A stretch of DNA of 16,307 bases from Rhodocyclaceae bacterium (GTDB lineage: Bacteria > Pseudomonadota > Gammaproteobacteria > Burkholderiales > Rhodocyclaceae), in assembly GCA_018262875.1 (NCBI GenBank), contig JADFDL010000013.1, positions 1-16,307 of the forward strand. Reading direction: 5' to 3'. The position numbers were made by a program, and so were the translations under genes. Of the stretch, positions 1 to 6,266 are shown in pieces (the stretch's first letter is position 1; every line of letters begins with the position of its first letter). The notes below the pieces were generated by a model. That model saw nothing but the letters and a program-made list of their open reading frames with translations, was not told where the DNA came from and searched no databases.

Positions 1-168
1 GCCGAGGGCGGACTGATCGAGCGCGAGACGACGGGCTTTCACGCCCGCGTCGTGCAGCACGAGTGCGACCACCTCGACGGCATTCTCTACCCGATGCGCA
101 TCCGCGACTTCACGAAATTCGGCTACACCGAAGTCCTTTTTCCGGACGCCGGCATCCCCGAGGATTGA
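1..168 (+). CDS. def: Peptide deformylase, 3' end (partial)
   Basis: Removes the N-terminal formyl group from nascent proteins; an iron-type metalloenzyme of the cytosol. Only the last 55 codons are present; the 5' part lies outside the window. The diagnostic third deformylase motif, HECDHLDG (HExxH), is encoded at 58-81 and supplies two metal-ligand histidines and the catalytic glutamate. The C-terminal tail after YPMRIRD is short, ending ...IPED before TGA at 166-168. In many bacteria def is followed by fmt, but here a gene on the opposite strand follows at once. This may therefore be a second, fmt-independent def paralogue; that is inference. The family call is secure from the motif. Confidence 0.93.
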   Translation, partial: AEGGLIERETTGFHARVVQHECDHLDGILYPMRIRDFTKFGYTEVLFPDAGIPED

Positions 169-609
169 TCAAAGAAAGATGCAGGACGCCAGATGGCCGG
201 CGAGGTCTTTCTCGGTGGTCTTCGTGTAGTCCTTCTCGAAGCGGTCCGAGACGAGGCTGGCGGTGGGGCCATCGAGTTTTTCGTTGAGCAGGCCCATGAA
301 GGCGGGCGGGGCGACCAGGATGAAACGTCCGACCAGGCCGCTGCTGCGACTGTGGTTCAATTCGTGCGCCAGTTCCTGGGCGAAATGACGTGCCTCATTG
401 GTTTTCGGATCGGTTTTGGGCTGGCCGGCGCGATGGCCGTTTCCCGGGCCGTGCATCTGGCCAGGGCGATCGCTGACGAGATCGGAAGCTTTCTCGCGGC
501 TTTCCGGATGCTTCAGATCCTTGACGAGCTTGAGTCCCTTGTTGGGGCCGGTGTTGGCATAGAGCTTGGCTTGGCTGGCGTTGGCGACGAGGATCCAGGT
601 GGTGGACAT
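169..609 (-). CDS. Host attachment family protein (Host_attach / PF10116-like)
   Basis: A 146-residue soluble protein with no signal peptide or membrane segment. It begins MSTTWILVANASQAKLY, the typical start of the family annotated 'protein required for attachment to host cells', and has the conserved middle stretch EARHFAQELAHELN (about residues 72-85) followed by FILVAPPAFMGLL. The biochemical role is poorly defined. I recall the fold being linked to the bacterial release-factor-like (baeRF) group, but cannot confirm this here, and the attachment name should not be taken as proof of function. The start ATG (complement of 607-609) is preceded by GGAG seven bases upstream. Its TGA is the complement of 169-171, directly abutting the deformylase stop. 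Confidence 0.85.
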   Translation of the reverse strand: MSTTWILVANASQAKLYANTGPNKGLKLVKDLKHPESREKASDLVSDRPGQMHGPGNGHRAGQPKTDPKTNEARHFAQELAHELNHSRSSGLVGRFILVAPPAFMGLLNEKLDGPTASLVSDRFEKDYTKTTEKDLAGHLASCIFL

Positions 610-741
610 GTGGGTACTCCATTGAAGATGCTAGACTTATTGCAAATAGCCGGAAATACGGGTTTCAGTTTGTCACAAGTAGCCGCTTAAAGCGATCTGC
701 CCGAAGGGGCCCGCAAGTGCATTGAGAGGGTATAGGCAGTC
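610..741. promoter_or_regulatory. Divergent intergenic region between the host-attachment gene and the cyclic-nucleotide-binding gene
   Basis: A 132-bp region that must contain the promoters of both flanking genes. Visible are a small inverted repeat TTGT-C-ACAA (670-678), another CGCTT-A-AAGCG (685-695), and a Shine-Dalgarno-like GAGAGGG (724-730) 11 bases before the ATG at 742. I could not find a convincing sigma-70 -35/-10 pair on either strand. Confidence 0.4.
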
Positions 742-1215
742 ATGTTTCTCTTCAACAAAGATGAAGATTCGCCCCGCATCAGGCAGTTGCGGGCGCTGTC
801 GTTGTTTTCAACCCTGAGCCCGCGCGAACTGAAGACGGTGGACGGGCTCCTGCACGAACGCAGCTTCCTCAAGGACGAGGTGATCTTCGATCAGGGGGAG
901 GAGGGCCAGGCGCTCTACATCATCGAGTCCGGCAAGGTGCTGATCTGCCGCCAGGGTCAGTCGGCGGACGGCAGGATTGCCGAATTGAGCCCCGGCCGGC
1001 TGTTCGGAGAACTCGCGCTGCTCGACAACTCGCCGCGTGCGGCACAGGCTCGCGCTGCGGAGAACTGCACGCTGGCGGTGCTGTTCCGCGCCGATTTCCT
1101 CGGCCTGCTGGAAACCCACGCCGTGATCGCCTCGAAGATAGCACTGCAACTGGCGCGCCACATCGGCCAGCGCCTGCGCGAGACGGTCAACGCGCCGGGG
1201 AGCCAGTCGGAATGA
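742..1215 (+). CDS. Cyclic nucleotide-binding domain protein (Crp/Fnr-type sensor domain only)
   Basis: A 157-residue cytosolic protein made of one cNMP-binding domain (about residues 15-140). The phosphate-binding cassette is recognisable: FGELALL at 88-94 and PRAAQARA at 98-105, keeping the Gly-Glu pair and the Arg that contact the cyclic phosphate and ribose in CRP-type domains. No C-terminal helix-turn-helix follows: the protein ends about 15 residues after the C-helix (QLARHIGQRLRETV). It is therefore not a DNA-binding regulator by itself and probably acts as a small sensor or partner protein. The stop overlaps the next gene's start (ATGA at 1212-1215), implying translational coupling with the membrane protein downstream. 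Ligand (cAMP, cGMP or none) is unknown. Confidence 0.85.
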   Translation: MFLFNKDEDSPRIRQLRALSLFSTLSPRELKTVDGLLHERSFLKDEVIFDQGEEGQALYIIESGKVLICRQGQSADGRIAELSPGRLFGELALLDNSPRAAQARAAENCTLAVLFRADFLGLLETHAVIASKIALQLARHIGQRLRETVNAPGSQSE

Positions 1216-2324
1216 ACCATAGGTCGGGCCCGGTCGTCTGGATCGGCATCATCGCGTCGACCTGCCTGCTGCTTTTCCTCTTCAAGAAGATACTCTGGCT
1301 GGTGGTGCCCTTCCTGCTGGCCCTGATCATCTACTACTTTCTGCAGCCGGCGACGCAGCGCCTGGTGTTGCACGGCTTCCACCGCAAGACGGCTGCCGCC
1401 ATCACCGGCGGCGGCTTCATCGTGCTGCTGCTGATTTGCGCGGCTTTGCTGTTCCCCTGGGTCAGCTCCCACGCCGTCAGCTGGCAGGTCTCCCTGGCGC
1501 GCTATGTCGAGGGCGGCAGCCTGCTGCTGCAGAAGACCATGGCGGGGCTGGAGACGCAGTTCGCTTTTCTCGAGCGGGCCAGCCTGAGCCGCAACGTCAG
1601 CGAACAGATCGCCAATTTCACCGAGACCTTCGCCCAGCGCTACCTGGCCGACTTCGTCGTCACGCTGGCCGCCTGGCTGCCGGCGCTGCTGCTGGCGCCT
1701 TTCCTTGCTTTCTTCTTCCTGCGCGACGGACGCCGCTTCACGAAATTCATCGCCAACGCCGTGCCCAACGCCTTCTTCGAGCGCACGCTGTACCTGATGC
1801 ACGAAATGGACAAGACGGCGCGCGCCTATTTCCAGGGGCTGATCAGCCTGACCATCCTCGACACCATCGCGCTGGCCATCGGCCTCTGGGCGATCGGCCT
1901 GTCGGGACCGCTGATGCTCGGCCTGGTCTGTGCCGTGCTGGCCTGGATTCCCTATGTCGGCTCGATCCTTGGCTGTTTGCTGGTCGTGCTGGTGGCGGCG
2001 ACGGACTTTCCGCTCGATCCGGGGATGGCCTATGGCGCCATCGTCGTCTTCATCCTGGTCAGGTTGCTCGATGATTTCGTCTTCATGCCGCTGACCATCG
2101 GCCGCAGCCTGCGCATGCATCCGCTGCTCACCGTGTTGATGATCTTCGTCGGCGGCGCGGTGGCGGGGGTGGCCGGCCTGATGCTGGTGCTGCCGCTGCT
2201 GGGCATCGCGATGGTGGTGGGCGAGACGGTCGGCATGATTGTCACCGATCCGCGCCTGCAGGCCCGCCATGCCTATGCCCGCCGCCTCAAGACGCTGCAC
2301 GCAGCCGCCGACCTTCAGGGCTGA
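1212..2324 (+). CDS. AI-2E family transporter (PerM-like membrane protein)
   Basis: A 370-residue inner-membrane protein with about eight hydrophobic segments: two at residues 8-45, one at 62-82, one at 150-170, and a cluster from about 205 to 343. Family signatures are FFFLRDGRR (167-175), IPYVGSILG (246-254) and DDFVFMPLTIGRSLRMHPL (287-305) followed by a Gly-rich membrane segment. Some family members export autoinducer-2 (TqsA) or act as Na+/H+ antiporters; the substrate here cannot be read from sequence. It overlaps the cNMP-binding gene by four bases, so the two are probably co-translated. The 3' end converges with the histidine kinase gene, leaving only 18 bp between stop codons, and its transcript would run into the hairpins at 2357-2405. 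Confidence 0.88.
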   Translation: MNHRSGPVVWIGIIASTCLLLFLFKKILWLVVPFLLALIIYYFLQPATQRLVLHGFHRKTAAAITGGGFIVLLLICAALLFPWVSSHAVSWQVSLARYVEGGSLLLQKTMAGLETQFAFLERASLSRNVSEQIANFTETFAQRYLADFVVTLAAWLPALLLAPFLAFFFLRDGRRFTKFIANAVPNAFFERTLYLMHEMDKTARAYFQGLISLTILDTIALAIGLWAIGLSGPLMLGLVCAVLAWIPYVGSILGCLLVVLVAATDFPLDPGMAYGAIVVFILVRLLDDFVFMPLTIGRSLRMHPLLTVLMIFVGGAVAGVAGLMLVLPLLGIAMVVGETVGMIVTDPRLQARHAYARRLKTLHAAADLQG

Positions 2325-2330
2325 GATGAA

Positions 2331-2405
2331 CCACCCCCATGCTCATTTCGTTCCCTGCCCCCCGAGGGGGCGCTCAGTGCCCTTCGGGCGGCCGGGCGGG
2401 CACTG
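2331..2405. repeat. GC-rich palindromic repeat, likely dispersed element and bidirectional terminator
   Basis: Two adjacent hairpins. GCCCCC (2357-2362) pairs with GGGGGC (2366-2371) around a CGA loop. CAGTGCCC (2375-2382) pairs perfectly with GGGCACTG (2398-2405). The preceding stretch, with a CCCCCATGCTCATTTCGTT-type sequence (2334-2352), resembles intergenic repeats I know from betaproteobacterial genomes. The element sits between convergent genes, where it could end transcription from both sides, although there is no U-tract. Its right part lies inside the histidine kinase reading frame and encodes the last ~20 residues. The family assignment is from memory. Confidence 0.6.
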
Positions 2406-3710
2406 ATCGTCCGGCAGCGTCACGCGGGCAATGAGTCCGCCGCCCTCGCGCGGCAGCAGATCGAAGCGGCCGCCGTGGCCGCGCGCGACGCGATCGACGA
2501 TGGCGAGGCCGAGGCCGGCGCCGGCAGCGCCGGTGCGCGCCGCATCGAGGCGCGTGAAGGGCTGCTTGAGACGATCGGCTTCCTCCTGCGGAATGCCCGG
2601 GCCGCGGTCCATCACATCCAGCACGACATTGCTCCCCTCGCGCCGCGTCGTTACCTCGACGGGGGCGGCTGCACCGCCGTGGCGCAGGGCGTTGTTGACC
2701 AGATTGGCAGCGAGGCGGAGCAGGGCCAGCGGGCGCAGCATGAGCGGCGGCAGTTCGGTCAGCCGCAGCTCGATGCGGGCGCCGCGCCGCCGCAGCGGTT
2801 CGGCGATGTGGGCGATTACGGCGTTGAGGTCGGTTGGCGCCGGCGGCTCGCCCTCGGTGTCGCGGGCGAAGTCGAGGAACTGGCCGATGATCTTGTCCAT
2901 CTCGTCGATGTCGGCGCCGATGCCTTCCCGCGCGGCCTCGCCGGCGCTCATTTCGGCGGCGAGGCGCAACCGCGTGAGCGGCGTGCGCAGATCATGCGAG
3001 ATGCCGGCGAGAATCAGGGCGCGGTCCTCGTCGAGGCGGGCGAGGTCGCGCGACATCTGGTTGAAGGCATGCGTCACGCTGCGGATCTCGCCCGGACCGG
3101 CTTCCACCAGCGCTGCAGGCTGGCGGCCGCGGCCGATGTCGCGTGCGGCCCCCGCCAGCGCCTTGAGCGGCCGCGTGACGCGGAACATGATGAGATAGGC
3201 CCCGGCCAGCGCCAGCAAGAGGACGGCGGCGCTCCAGCCCAGCCATTGCAGGGGAAAGCTTCGCTCGACTCGCTCGCGCGGCAGCATCACCCAGTATTCG
3301 TCGTCGCCATCGATGCGGAAACTGACCCAGAAGCCGGCCTCGCCGTCGCGCTCCATGGACAGGCGCGTATCGGCGCCGAGCTGGTGGCGTACCTCGGCAG
3401 CGACCATCTGGAGCAGGGCGGCGCCTTCCGGCAGCGGTGCGATCTTGTCGTCATCCTCGACGGGATAGACGCGGATGCCTTCGCGGTCCGACAACTCCAG
3501 CAATAATTCGCGCCGTCTGTCCGGCTGCGCGGTGACGAGGGCGCTGCGCGTGAGGTTGACCACGCTGACCACCATCTGGGCGAGCTGGCGGGCGCGCGGT
3601 TCGCGCTCGGCGCGGGTGAAGATCGCCGCCCAGGCCAGCACCGCCACGACGATCAATGCGGCGATCAGGAGAAAGGTGCGCCAGAGCAGGCTTTGCGGAA
3701 TGAACCTCAT
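2343..3710 (-). CDS. envZ: Sensor histidine kinase, EnvZ-like
   Basis: A 455-residue inner-membrane sensor kinase. In order: TM1 (about 12-31), periplasmic domain (32-156), TM2 (157-176), HAMP (177-229), dimerisation/phosphoacceptor domain with ISHDLRTPLTRLR and phospho-His at 239, then the ATPase domain with N-box LRLAANLVNNALRHG (331-345), G1 DRGPGIP (368-374) and G2 GAGLGLAIVD (397-406). The EnvZ-like HDLRTPLTRLR H-box and the neighbouring OmpR-type regulator support the name; the inducing signal is unknown. The start is preceded by GGAG five bases upstream. The conserved domain ends near residue 433 (ARVTLPDD); residues 436-455, rich in Pro, Gly, Lys and Arg, are encoded by the palindromic repeat and are probably an accidental extension. 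Confidence 0.93.
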   Translation of the reverse strand: MRFIPQSLLWRTFLLIAALIVVAVLAWAAIFTRAEREPRARQLAQMVVSVVNLTRSALVTAQPDRRRELLLELSDREGIRVYPVEDDDKIAPLPEGAALLQMVAAEVRHQLGADTRLSMERDGEAGFWVSFRIDGDDEYWVMLPRERVERSFPLQWLGWSAAVLLLALAGAYLIMFRVTRPLKALAGAARDIGRGRQPAALVEAGPGEIRSVTHAFNQMSRDLARLDEDRALILAGISHDLRTPLTRLRLAAEMSAGEAAREGIGADIDEMDKIIGQFLDFARDTEGEPPAPTDLNAVIAHIAEPLRRRGARIELRLTELPPLMLRPLALLRLAANLVNNALRHGGAAAPVEVTTRREGSNVVLDVMDRGPGIPQEEADRLKQPFTRLDAARTGAAGAGLGLAIVDRVARGHGGRFDLLPREGGGLIARVTLPDDQCPPGRPKGTERPLGGQGTK

Positions 3711-3759
3711 CCCACTCCAATTCGATAGTCCAGTCGCGGTAGCGGCTGCATTTCAGTCA

Positions 3760-3780
3760 CCCCCTGCCTCGGGCGGGGGG
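3760..3780. other. GC-rich hairpin in the ompR-envZ intercistronic gap
   Basis: The 97-bp spacer between the regulator and kinase genes contains CCCCCTGCC, loop TCG, GGCGGGGG plus a final G. This is a nine-pair stem on the plus strand (one T-G pair) and the same stem with one C-A mismatch on the minus-strand transcript, which is the strand transcribed here. It may stabilise or attenuate the dicistronic mRNA, lowering kinase expression relative to the regulator. It also looks somewhat like the repeat at 2331-2405 (shared TCGGGCGG and GGCCGG blocks) and could be a decayed copy. Confidence 0.4.
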
Positions 3781-3807
3781 CCGGCGGGATGGCCGTCATC
3801 CGCGCGG

Positions 3808-4533
3808 CTACGTGCTCGTGCCATCCGGCACGAATACGTAGCCGAAGCCCCAGACGGTCTGGATGTAGCGTGGCTTGGCCGGGTCGTCCTCGACCAGCTT
3901 GCGCAGGCGCGAGACCTGCACGTCGATGGCGCGATCGAAAACTTCGTATTCGCGGCCTCGCGCCAGTTCCATCAGTTTGTCGCGCGAGAGCGGCTGGCGC
4001 GGGTGCTGCAGGAGCACTCTGAGCACGGCGAACTCGCCGGTGGTGAGGGCGTGGTCTTCGCCTTTGCGCGTCAGGTTGCGGGTGGCGAGGTTCACGCTGA
4101 CCGAACCGAAGCTGATTTCGCCTTCCGCCGTCGCGGGCGCCCCGGCCGGCGGCGGGGCGGCACGCCGGCGCAGCACGGCATGGATGCGCGCCACCAGCTC
4201 GCGCGGATTGAAGGGCTTCGGCAGGTAGTCGTCGGCGCCCATCTCCAGGCCGACGATGCGGTCGACGTCGTCGCCCTTGGCGGTAAGCATGATGATGGAG
4301 ACGTCGTCCTTGCTCCCGCGCAGGCGGCGACAGACCGAGAGGCCGTCCTCACCGGGCATCATCAGGTCGAGCACGATCAGTTCCCAGCCTTCGCGCGCCA
4401 TGGCCTTGTCCATCGCCGCGGCGCCGTCGACTGCCTTGACCGCGAAGCCTTGCTCGCCCAGATAGCGCTGCAGCAGCTCGCGCAGCCGCTGGTCGTCATC
4501 GACGACGAGTATCTTTTGCCGGGTTTCCGCCAT
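3808..4533 (-). CDS. ompR: OmpR-family response regulator
   Basis: A 241-residue cytosolic two-component regulator. The receiver domain (about 5-120) has the acidic pair D12/D13, phosphoacceptor D56 (in VLDLMMPGEDG), T84 and K106 (in LPKPFNPREL). A Pro/Ala linker (126-137) leads to an OmpR/PhoB winged-helix domain (about 140-235) with LTTGEFAVLRVLL, RAIDVQVSRLRKLVEDDP and the ending YIQTVWGFGYVF. Length and residues match OmpR closely. It lies upstream of and in the same direction as the EnvZ-like kinase, so the two form a pair. A weak GGTAGGA-type ribosome site precedes the start. The tandem motif at 4597-4616, 64 bp upstream of the start codon, may be an autoregulatory site. Confidence 0.93.
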   Translation of the reverse strand: MAETRQKILVVDDDQRLRELLQRYLGEQGFAVKAVDGAAAMDKAMAREGWELIVLDLMMPGEDGLSVCRRLRGSKDDVSIIMLTAKGDDVDRIVGLEMGADDYLPKPFNPRELVARIHAVLRRRAAPPPAGAPATAEGEISFGSVSVNLATRNLTRKGEDHALTTGEFAVLRVLLQHPRQPLSRDKLMELARGREYEVFDRAIDVQVSRLRKLVEDDPAKPRYIQTVWGFGYVFVPDGTST

Positions 4534-4596
4534 GCGCGCATCCTACCTGTGCTGCGGCCGCCTTGCCAGCCACCCCTGCTGCGCCTGCGTCATGGC

Positions 4597-4616
4597 GTAA
4601 CAAATTCTTACAAATG
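4597..4616. promoter_or_regulatory. Candidate OmpR-family binding site (tandem direct repeat)
   Basis: The sequence GTAACAAATT CTTACAAATG is two 10-bp direct copies sharing ACAAAT, equivalent to TAACA-N5-TTACA. Tandem half-sites about one helical turn apart are the usual arrangement for OmpR/PhoB-family regulators. It stands out as AT-rich in a GC-rich region and lies between ompR (minus strand) and the divergent small exported genes (plus strand). A further TTACA occurs at 4641-4645, 33 bp (about three turns) from the second half-site. A weak -10-like TACGAT follows at 4655-4660. Binding by the neighbouring regulator is inference. Confidence 0.5.
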
Positions 4617-4707
4617 ATCCGGCTGCGGCACACAGGCCGCTTACATGTTTCCTCTACGATGCGTTCAAGGGCAACATGGCTTAACAGGACAGGCGGGCGC
4701 AATTACA

Positions 4708-5013
4708 ATGAAAAACATGATGAGCAGCATCGCACGAGAAGCGGATTGGCGCCTGAAGCTCAGGGCCCTCCTTGCCGGCTGCCTGATCATGGCGGCCATG
4801 ATCCCGTCTGCGCAGGCTCGGCCGAATGGCAACGAGCGGCAGCGCGAGCCCGAGCGGCAGCAGCGCGAACATCGCCGCGAGGCGGAGCCGCCGCGCCACC
4901 AGGGCGAGCAGGGACGATCCGGTCGCATGACGCCCGAAGAACGCCAGCAGCTGCGCCAGGACATCCGCGAATACGGGCGGGATGTCTATCGTGACGGACC
5001 GAAGCACCGGTGA
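4708..5013 (+). CDS. Small exported charged protein, function unknown
   Basis: A 101-residue protein starting MKNMMSS. A signal peptide is visible: basic region to about residue 19, hydrophobic core LLAGCLIMAAMI (21-32) and a cleavage site after AQA (35-37). The mature part (~64 residues) is almost entirely Arg, Gln, Glu, Pro and Gly, hence probably disordered, then a helical C-terminal motif RMTPEERQQLRQDIREYGRD (73-92). I have seen similar 'TPEERxQLRxDIxxxGRDxY' endings in unassigned betaproteobacterial exported proteins. The frame stays open upstream to 4645, but the ATG at 4708 puts a normal n-region before the hydrophobic core. No strong ribosome site is seen (AGGA at 4686-4689 is distant). 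First gene of the group divergent from ompR; possibly controlled by it. Confidence 0.7.
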   Translation: MKNMMSSIAREADWRLKLRALLAGCLIMAAMIPSAQARPNGNERQREPERQQREHRREAEPPRHQGEQGRSGRMTPEERQQLRQDIREYGRDVYRDGPKHR

Positions 5014-5021
5014 GGTAAACC

Positions 5022-5291
5022 ATGAAAACGCACACATCCAGGATTTTTGCGGCCTGGGCCGCCGCAGTACTGCTGCTTGCCGGCGCCGCCGCGGCTGCGC
5101 CGCCGCCCGCTCCCGGCAACGACGGCAAGCTCAAGGAGCGCGTGATCAAGCATATCGACGGCCGCATCCGCATCCTCGAAACTGCCAGGGCCTGCGTGCG
5201 TGCCGCCCGCGACAGCAAAGCCGTGCTCGACTGCCACACCCAGGAGCGGCGGCAGACGAAGGCCTTGCGCGAGCAGGATCGCGGCCTGTAG
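5022..5291 (+). CDS. Small exported protein with two cysteines, function unknown
   Basis: An 89-residue protein with a signal peptide: MKTHTSR n-region, hydrophobic Ala/Leu core (9-26), likely cleavage at AAAAA|PPPA near residues 25-27. The mature ~63 residues form a predicted helical unit with Lys/Arg-rich sequence and two cysteines, C58 and C71 (in RACVRAARDSKAVLDCHTQE), which could form a disulfide in the periplasm. GAGG, overlapping the previous stop, serves as ribosome site about eight bases before the ATG; the gap to the preceding gene is only 8 bp, so they are almost certainly cotranscribed. I do not recognise a named family. The size, export and context resemble small periplasmic accessory proteins, but no function is assigned. 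Confidence 0.72.
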   Translation: MKTHTSRIFAAWAAAVLLLAGAAAAAPPPAPGNDGKLKERVIKHIDGRIRILETARACVRAARDSKAVLDCHTQERRQTKALREQDRGL

Positions 5292-5304
5292 GGGAGGGGG
5301 CGTC

Positions 5305-5517
5305 ATGGACATGAAGCAGGTCAACGCCGGCAAGCTGCGCGCCATCGGTTACGATGCGGCGGCAAAAACCCTGCATGTCGAATTCGACGACCGGCGCCTG
5401 GTCGAGTATGCCGGCGTGCCTGCCGAAATCTGGCGCCGCCTGAGCAGCGCCGGCGCCTTGTGGAGCTATTTCCGCGACAATATCGAGGACGAGTACGCGG
5501 CGCGGCGCCTGAAGTAA
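5305..5517 (+). CDS. KTSC domain-containing protein
   Basis: A 70-residue cytosolic protein consisting of one KTSC domain. Conserved positions visible are AIGYD (13-17), TLHVEF (22-27), VEYAGVP (33-39) and the end SYFRDNIEDEYAARRL, where family members usually have YFNxxIxxxY. The domain is found alone and fused to lysyl-tRNA synthetase-like or other proteins; its role is not established. The start at 5305 was chosen over the frame's upstream extension (open to 5200) because the domain begins there and a strong purine-rich site, GGGGAGGGGG (5291-5300), lies just before it. The gap to the previous gene is 13 bp, so it probably belongs to the same small operon. Confidence 0.8.
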   Translation: MDMKQVNAGKLRAIGYDAAAKTLHVEFDDRRLVEYAGVPAEIWRRLSSAGALWSYFRDNIEDEYAARRLK

Positions 5518-5560
5518 AAGTCAGTCTGTGCAATACGGCGGACGGAACCGCGCCATCGGG

Positions 5561-5566
5561 TAAAAT
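5561..5566 (+). promoter_or_regulatory. Possible -10 element before tsaB
   Basis: TAAAAT lies eight bases before the GTG start of tsaB. It matches the sigma-70 -10 consensus at five of six positions, and similar TAAAATCCG stretches often precede genes in betaproteobacteria. No matching -35 is seen at the right distance. Transcription starting here would give a very short leader. Confidence 0.3.
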
Positions 5567-5573
5567 CCGCTTC

Positions 5574-6266
5574 GTGAAACTCCTCGCCCTCGAATCCTCC
5601 ACCGATCTGTTCACCGCTGCGCTTTTCCTCGATGGCCGCATCGTCGAGCGGGAAGGCGCGCGCGGCATCTCCCATTCCGAAATCGCCCTGCCGCTGGTGC
5701 AGGCCCTGCTCGACGAACACCGCGTGACGCTGGCCGGCCTGGAGGGCATCGCCTTCGGCGCCGGGCCCGGTGCGTTCACCGGCCTGCGGCTGGCGGCGAG
5801 CGTGGCGCAGGGGCTGGCCGTCGGCGCCGGCCTGCCCGTTCTCGGCATCGGCAGTCTCGATGCGTTGGCGCTGGGCGTTGGCGATGGACTGGTGTATGCC
5901 TGCACCGACGCACGCATGAACGAGGCGTATTGCGCTGCCTACCGGGTGCATGGCGATTCTGTCGAGACGGTCATCGCGCCGATCGTGGCCGCGCCTTCGC
6001 TGGCTCCCGTGCCGCCCGGTCAGGGCTGGTTCGGCTGCGGCAGCGGCTTCGCCGCCTACGGCGACAGGCTCGCCGCGCGGCTGGGAGCATCGATCGGCCG
6101 CATCGACGCAGCGGCGCGGCCGCGCGCGGTCGCCCTGCTGCGGCTGGCGGCGCCGCGTTTCGCGCGCGGCGAAGGCGTCGATGCCGCCCTGGCGGCGCCG
6201 CTTTATGTGCGCGACAAGATCGCGCTGACGACGCAGGAGCGGCTGGCGGCGGGAGGCAACAAATGA
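5574..6266 (+). CDS. tsaB: tRNA threonylcarbamoyladenosine biosynthesis protein TsaB
   Basis: A 230-residue cytosolic protein, partner of TsaD (and TsaE) in making N6-threonylcarbamoyladenosine at position 37 of ANN-decoding tRNAs. It has the ASKHA-type N-terminus KLLALESST (2-10), the SHSEIALPLV helix and the family signature FGAGPGAFTGLRLA (61-74). The usual ESSxxxxSxAL start identifies the GTG at 5574 as the true initiation codon; the frame is open further upstream to 5460 but that part overlaps the KTSC gene and is not TsaB-like. The stop overlaps rimI (ATGA, 6263-6266). The C-terminal domain is of normal length. Confidence 0.93.
   Translation: MKLLALESSTDLFTAALFLDGRIVEREGARGISHSEIALPLVQALLDEHRVTLAGLEGIAFGAGPGAFTGLRLAASVAQGLAVGAGLPVLGIGSLDALALGVGDGLVYACTDARMNEAYCAAYRVHGDSVETVIAPIVAAPSLAPVPPGQGWFGCGSGFAAYGDRLAARLGASIGRIDAAARPRAVALLRLAAPRFARGEGVDAALAAPLYVRDKIALTTQERLAAGGNK

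Noticed and set aside
670..678. TTGT-C-ACAA dyad as a CRP or FNR site before the cNMP-binding gene
   Set aside because: The half-sites do not match TGTGA-N6-TCACA or TTGAT-N4-ATCAA; a nine-base dyad can arise by chance.
193..690. 165-codon plus-strand frame opposite the host-attachment gene
   Set aside because: The minus-strand protein matches a known family; the plus-strand frame does not and extends into the promoter region.
957..2300. 447-codon minus-strand frame opposite the cNMP-binding and AI-2E genes
   Set aside because: Composition is Gln/His/Arg/Asp-rich with no motif, as expected of a shadow of a membrane protein gene.
2331..2405. CRISPR or attachment-site interpretation of the palindromic repeats (here and at 6796-6893)
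   Set aside because: There is no regular repeat-spacer spacing, no cas or integrase gene and no tRNA nearby; they look like isolated dispersed palindromic elements.
3475..4617. 380-codon plus-strand frame opposite ompR and the start of envZ
   Set aside because: Antisense to two genes with complete catalytic motifs; no recognisable protein features.
4768..4782. LLAGC in the first small exported protein as a lipoprotein box
   Set aside because: The hydrophobic core continues well after the Cys (LIMAAMI), and a normal AQA signal-peptidase I site follows, so a lipoprotein is unlikely.
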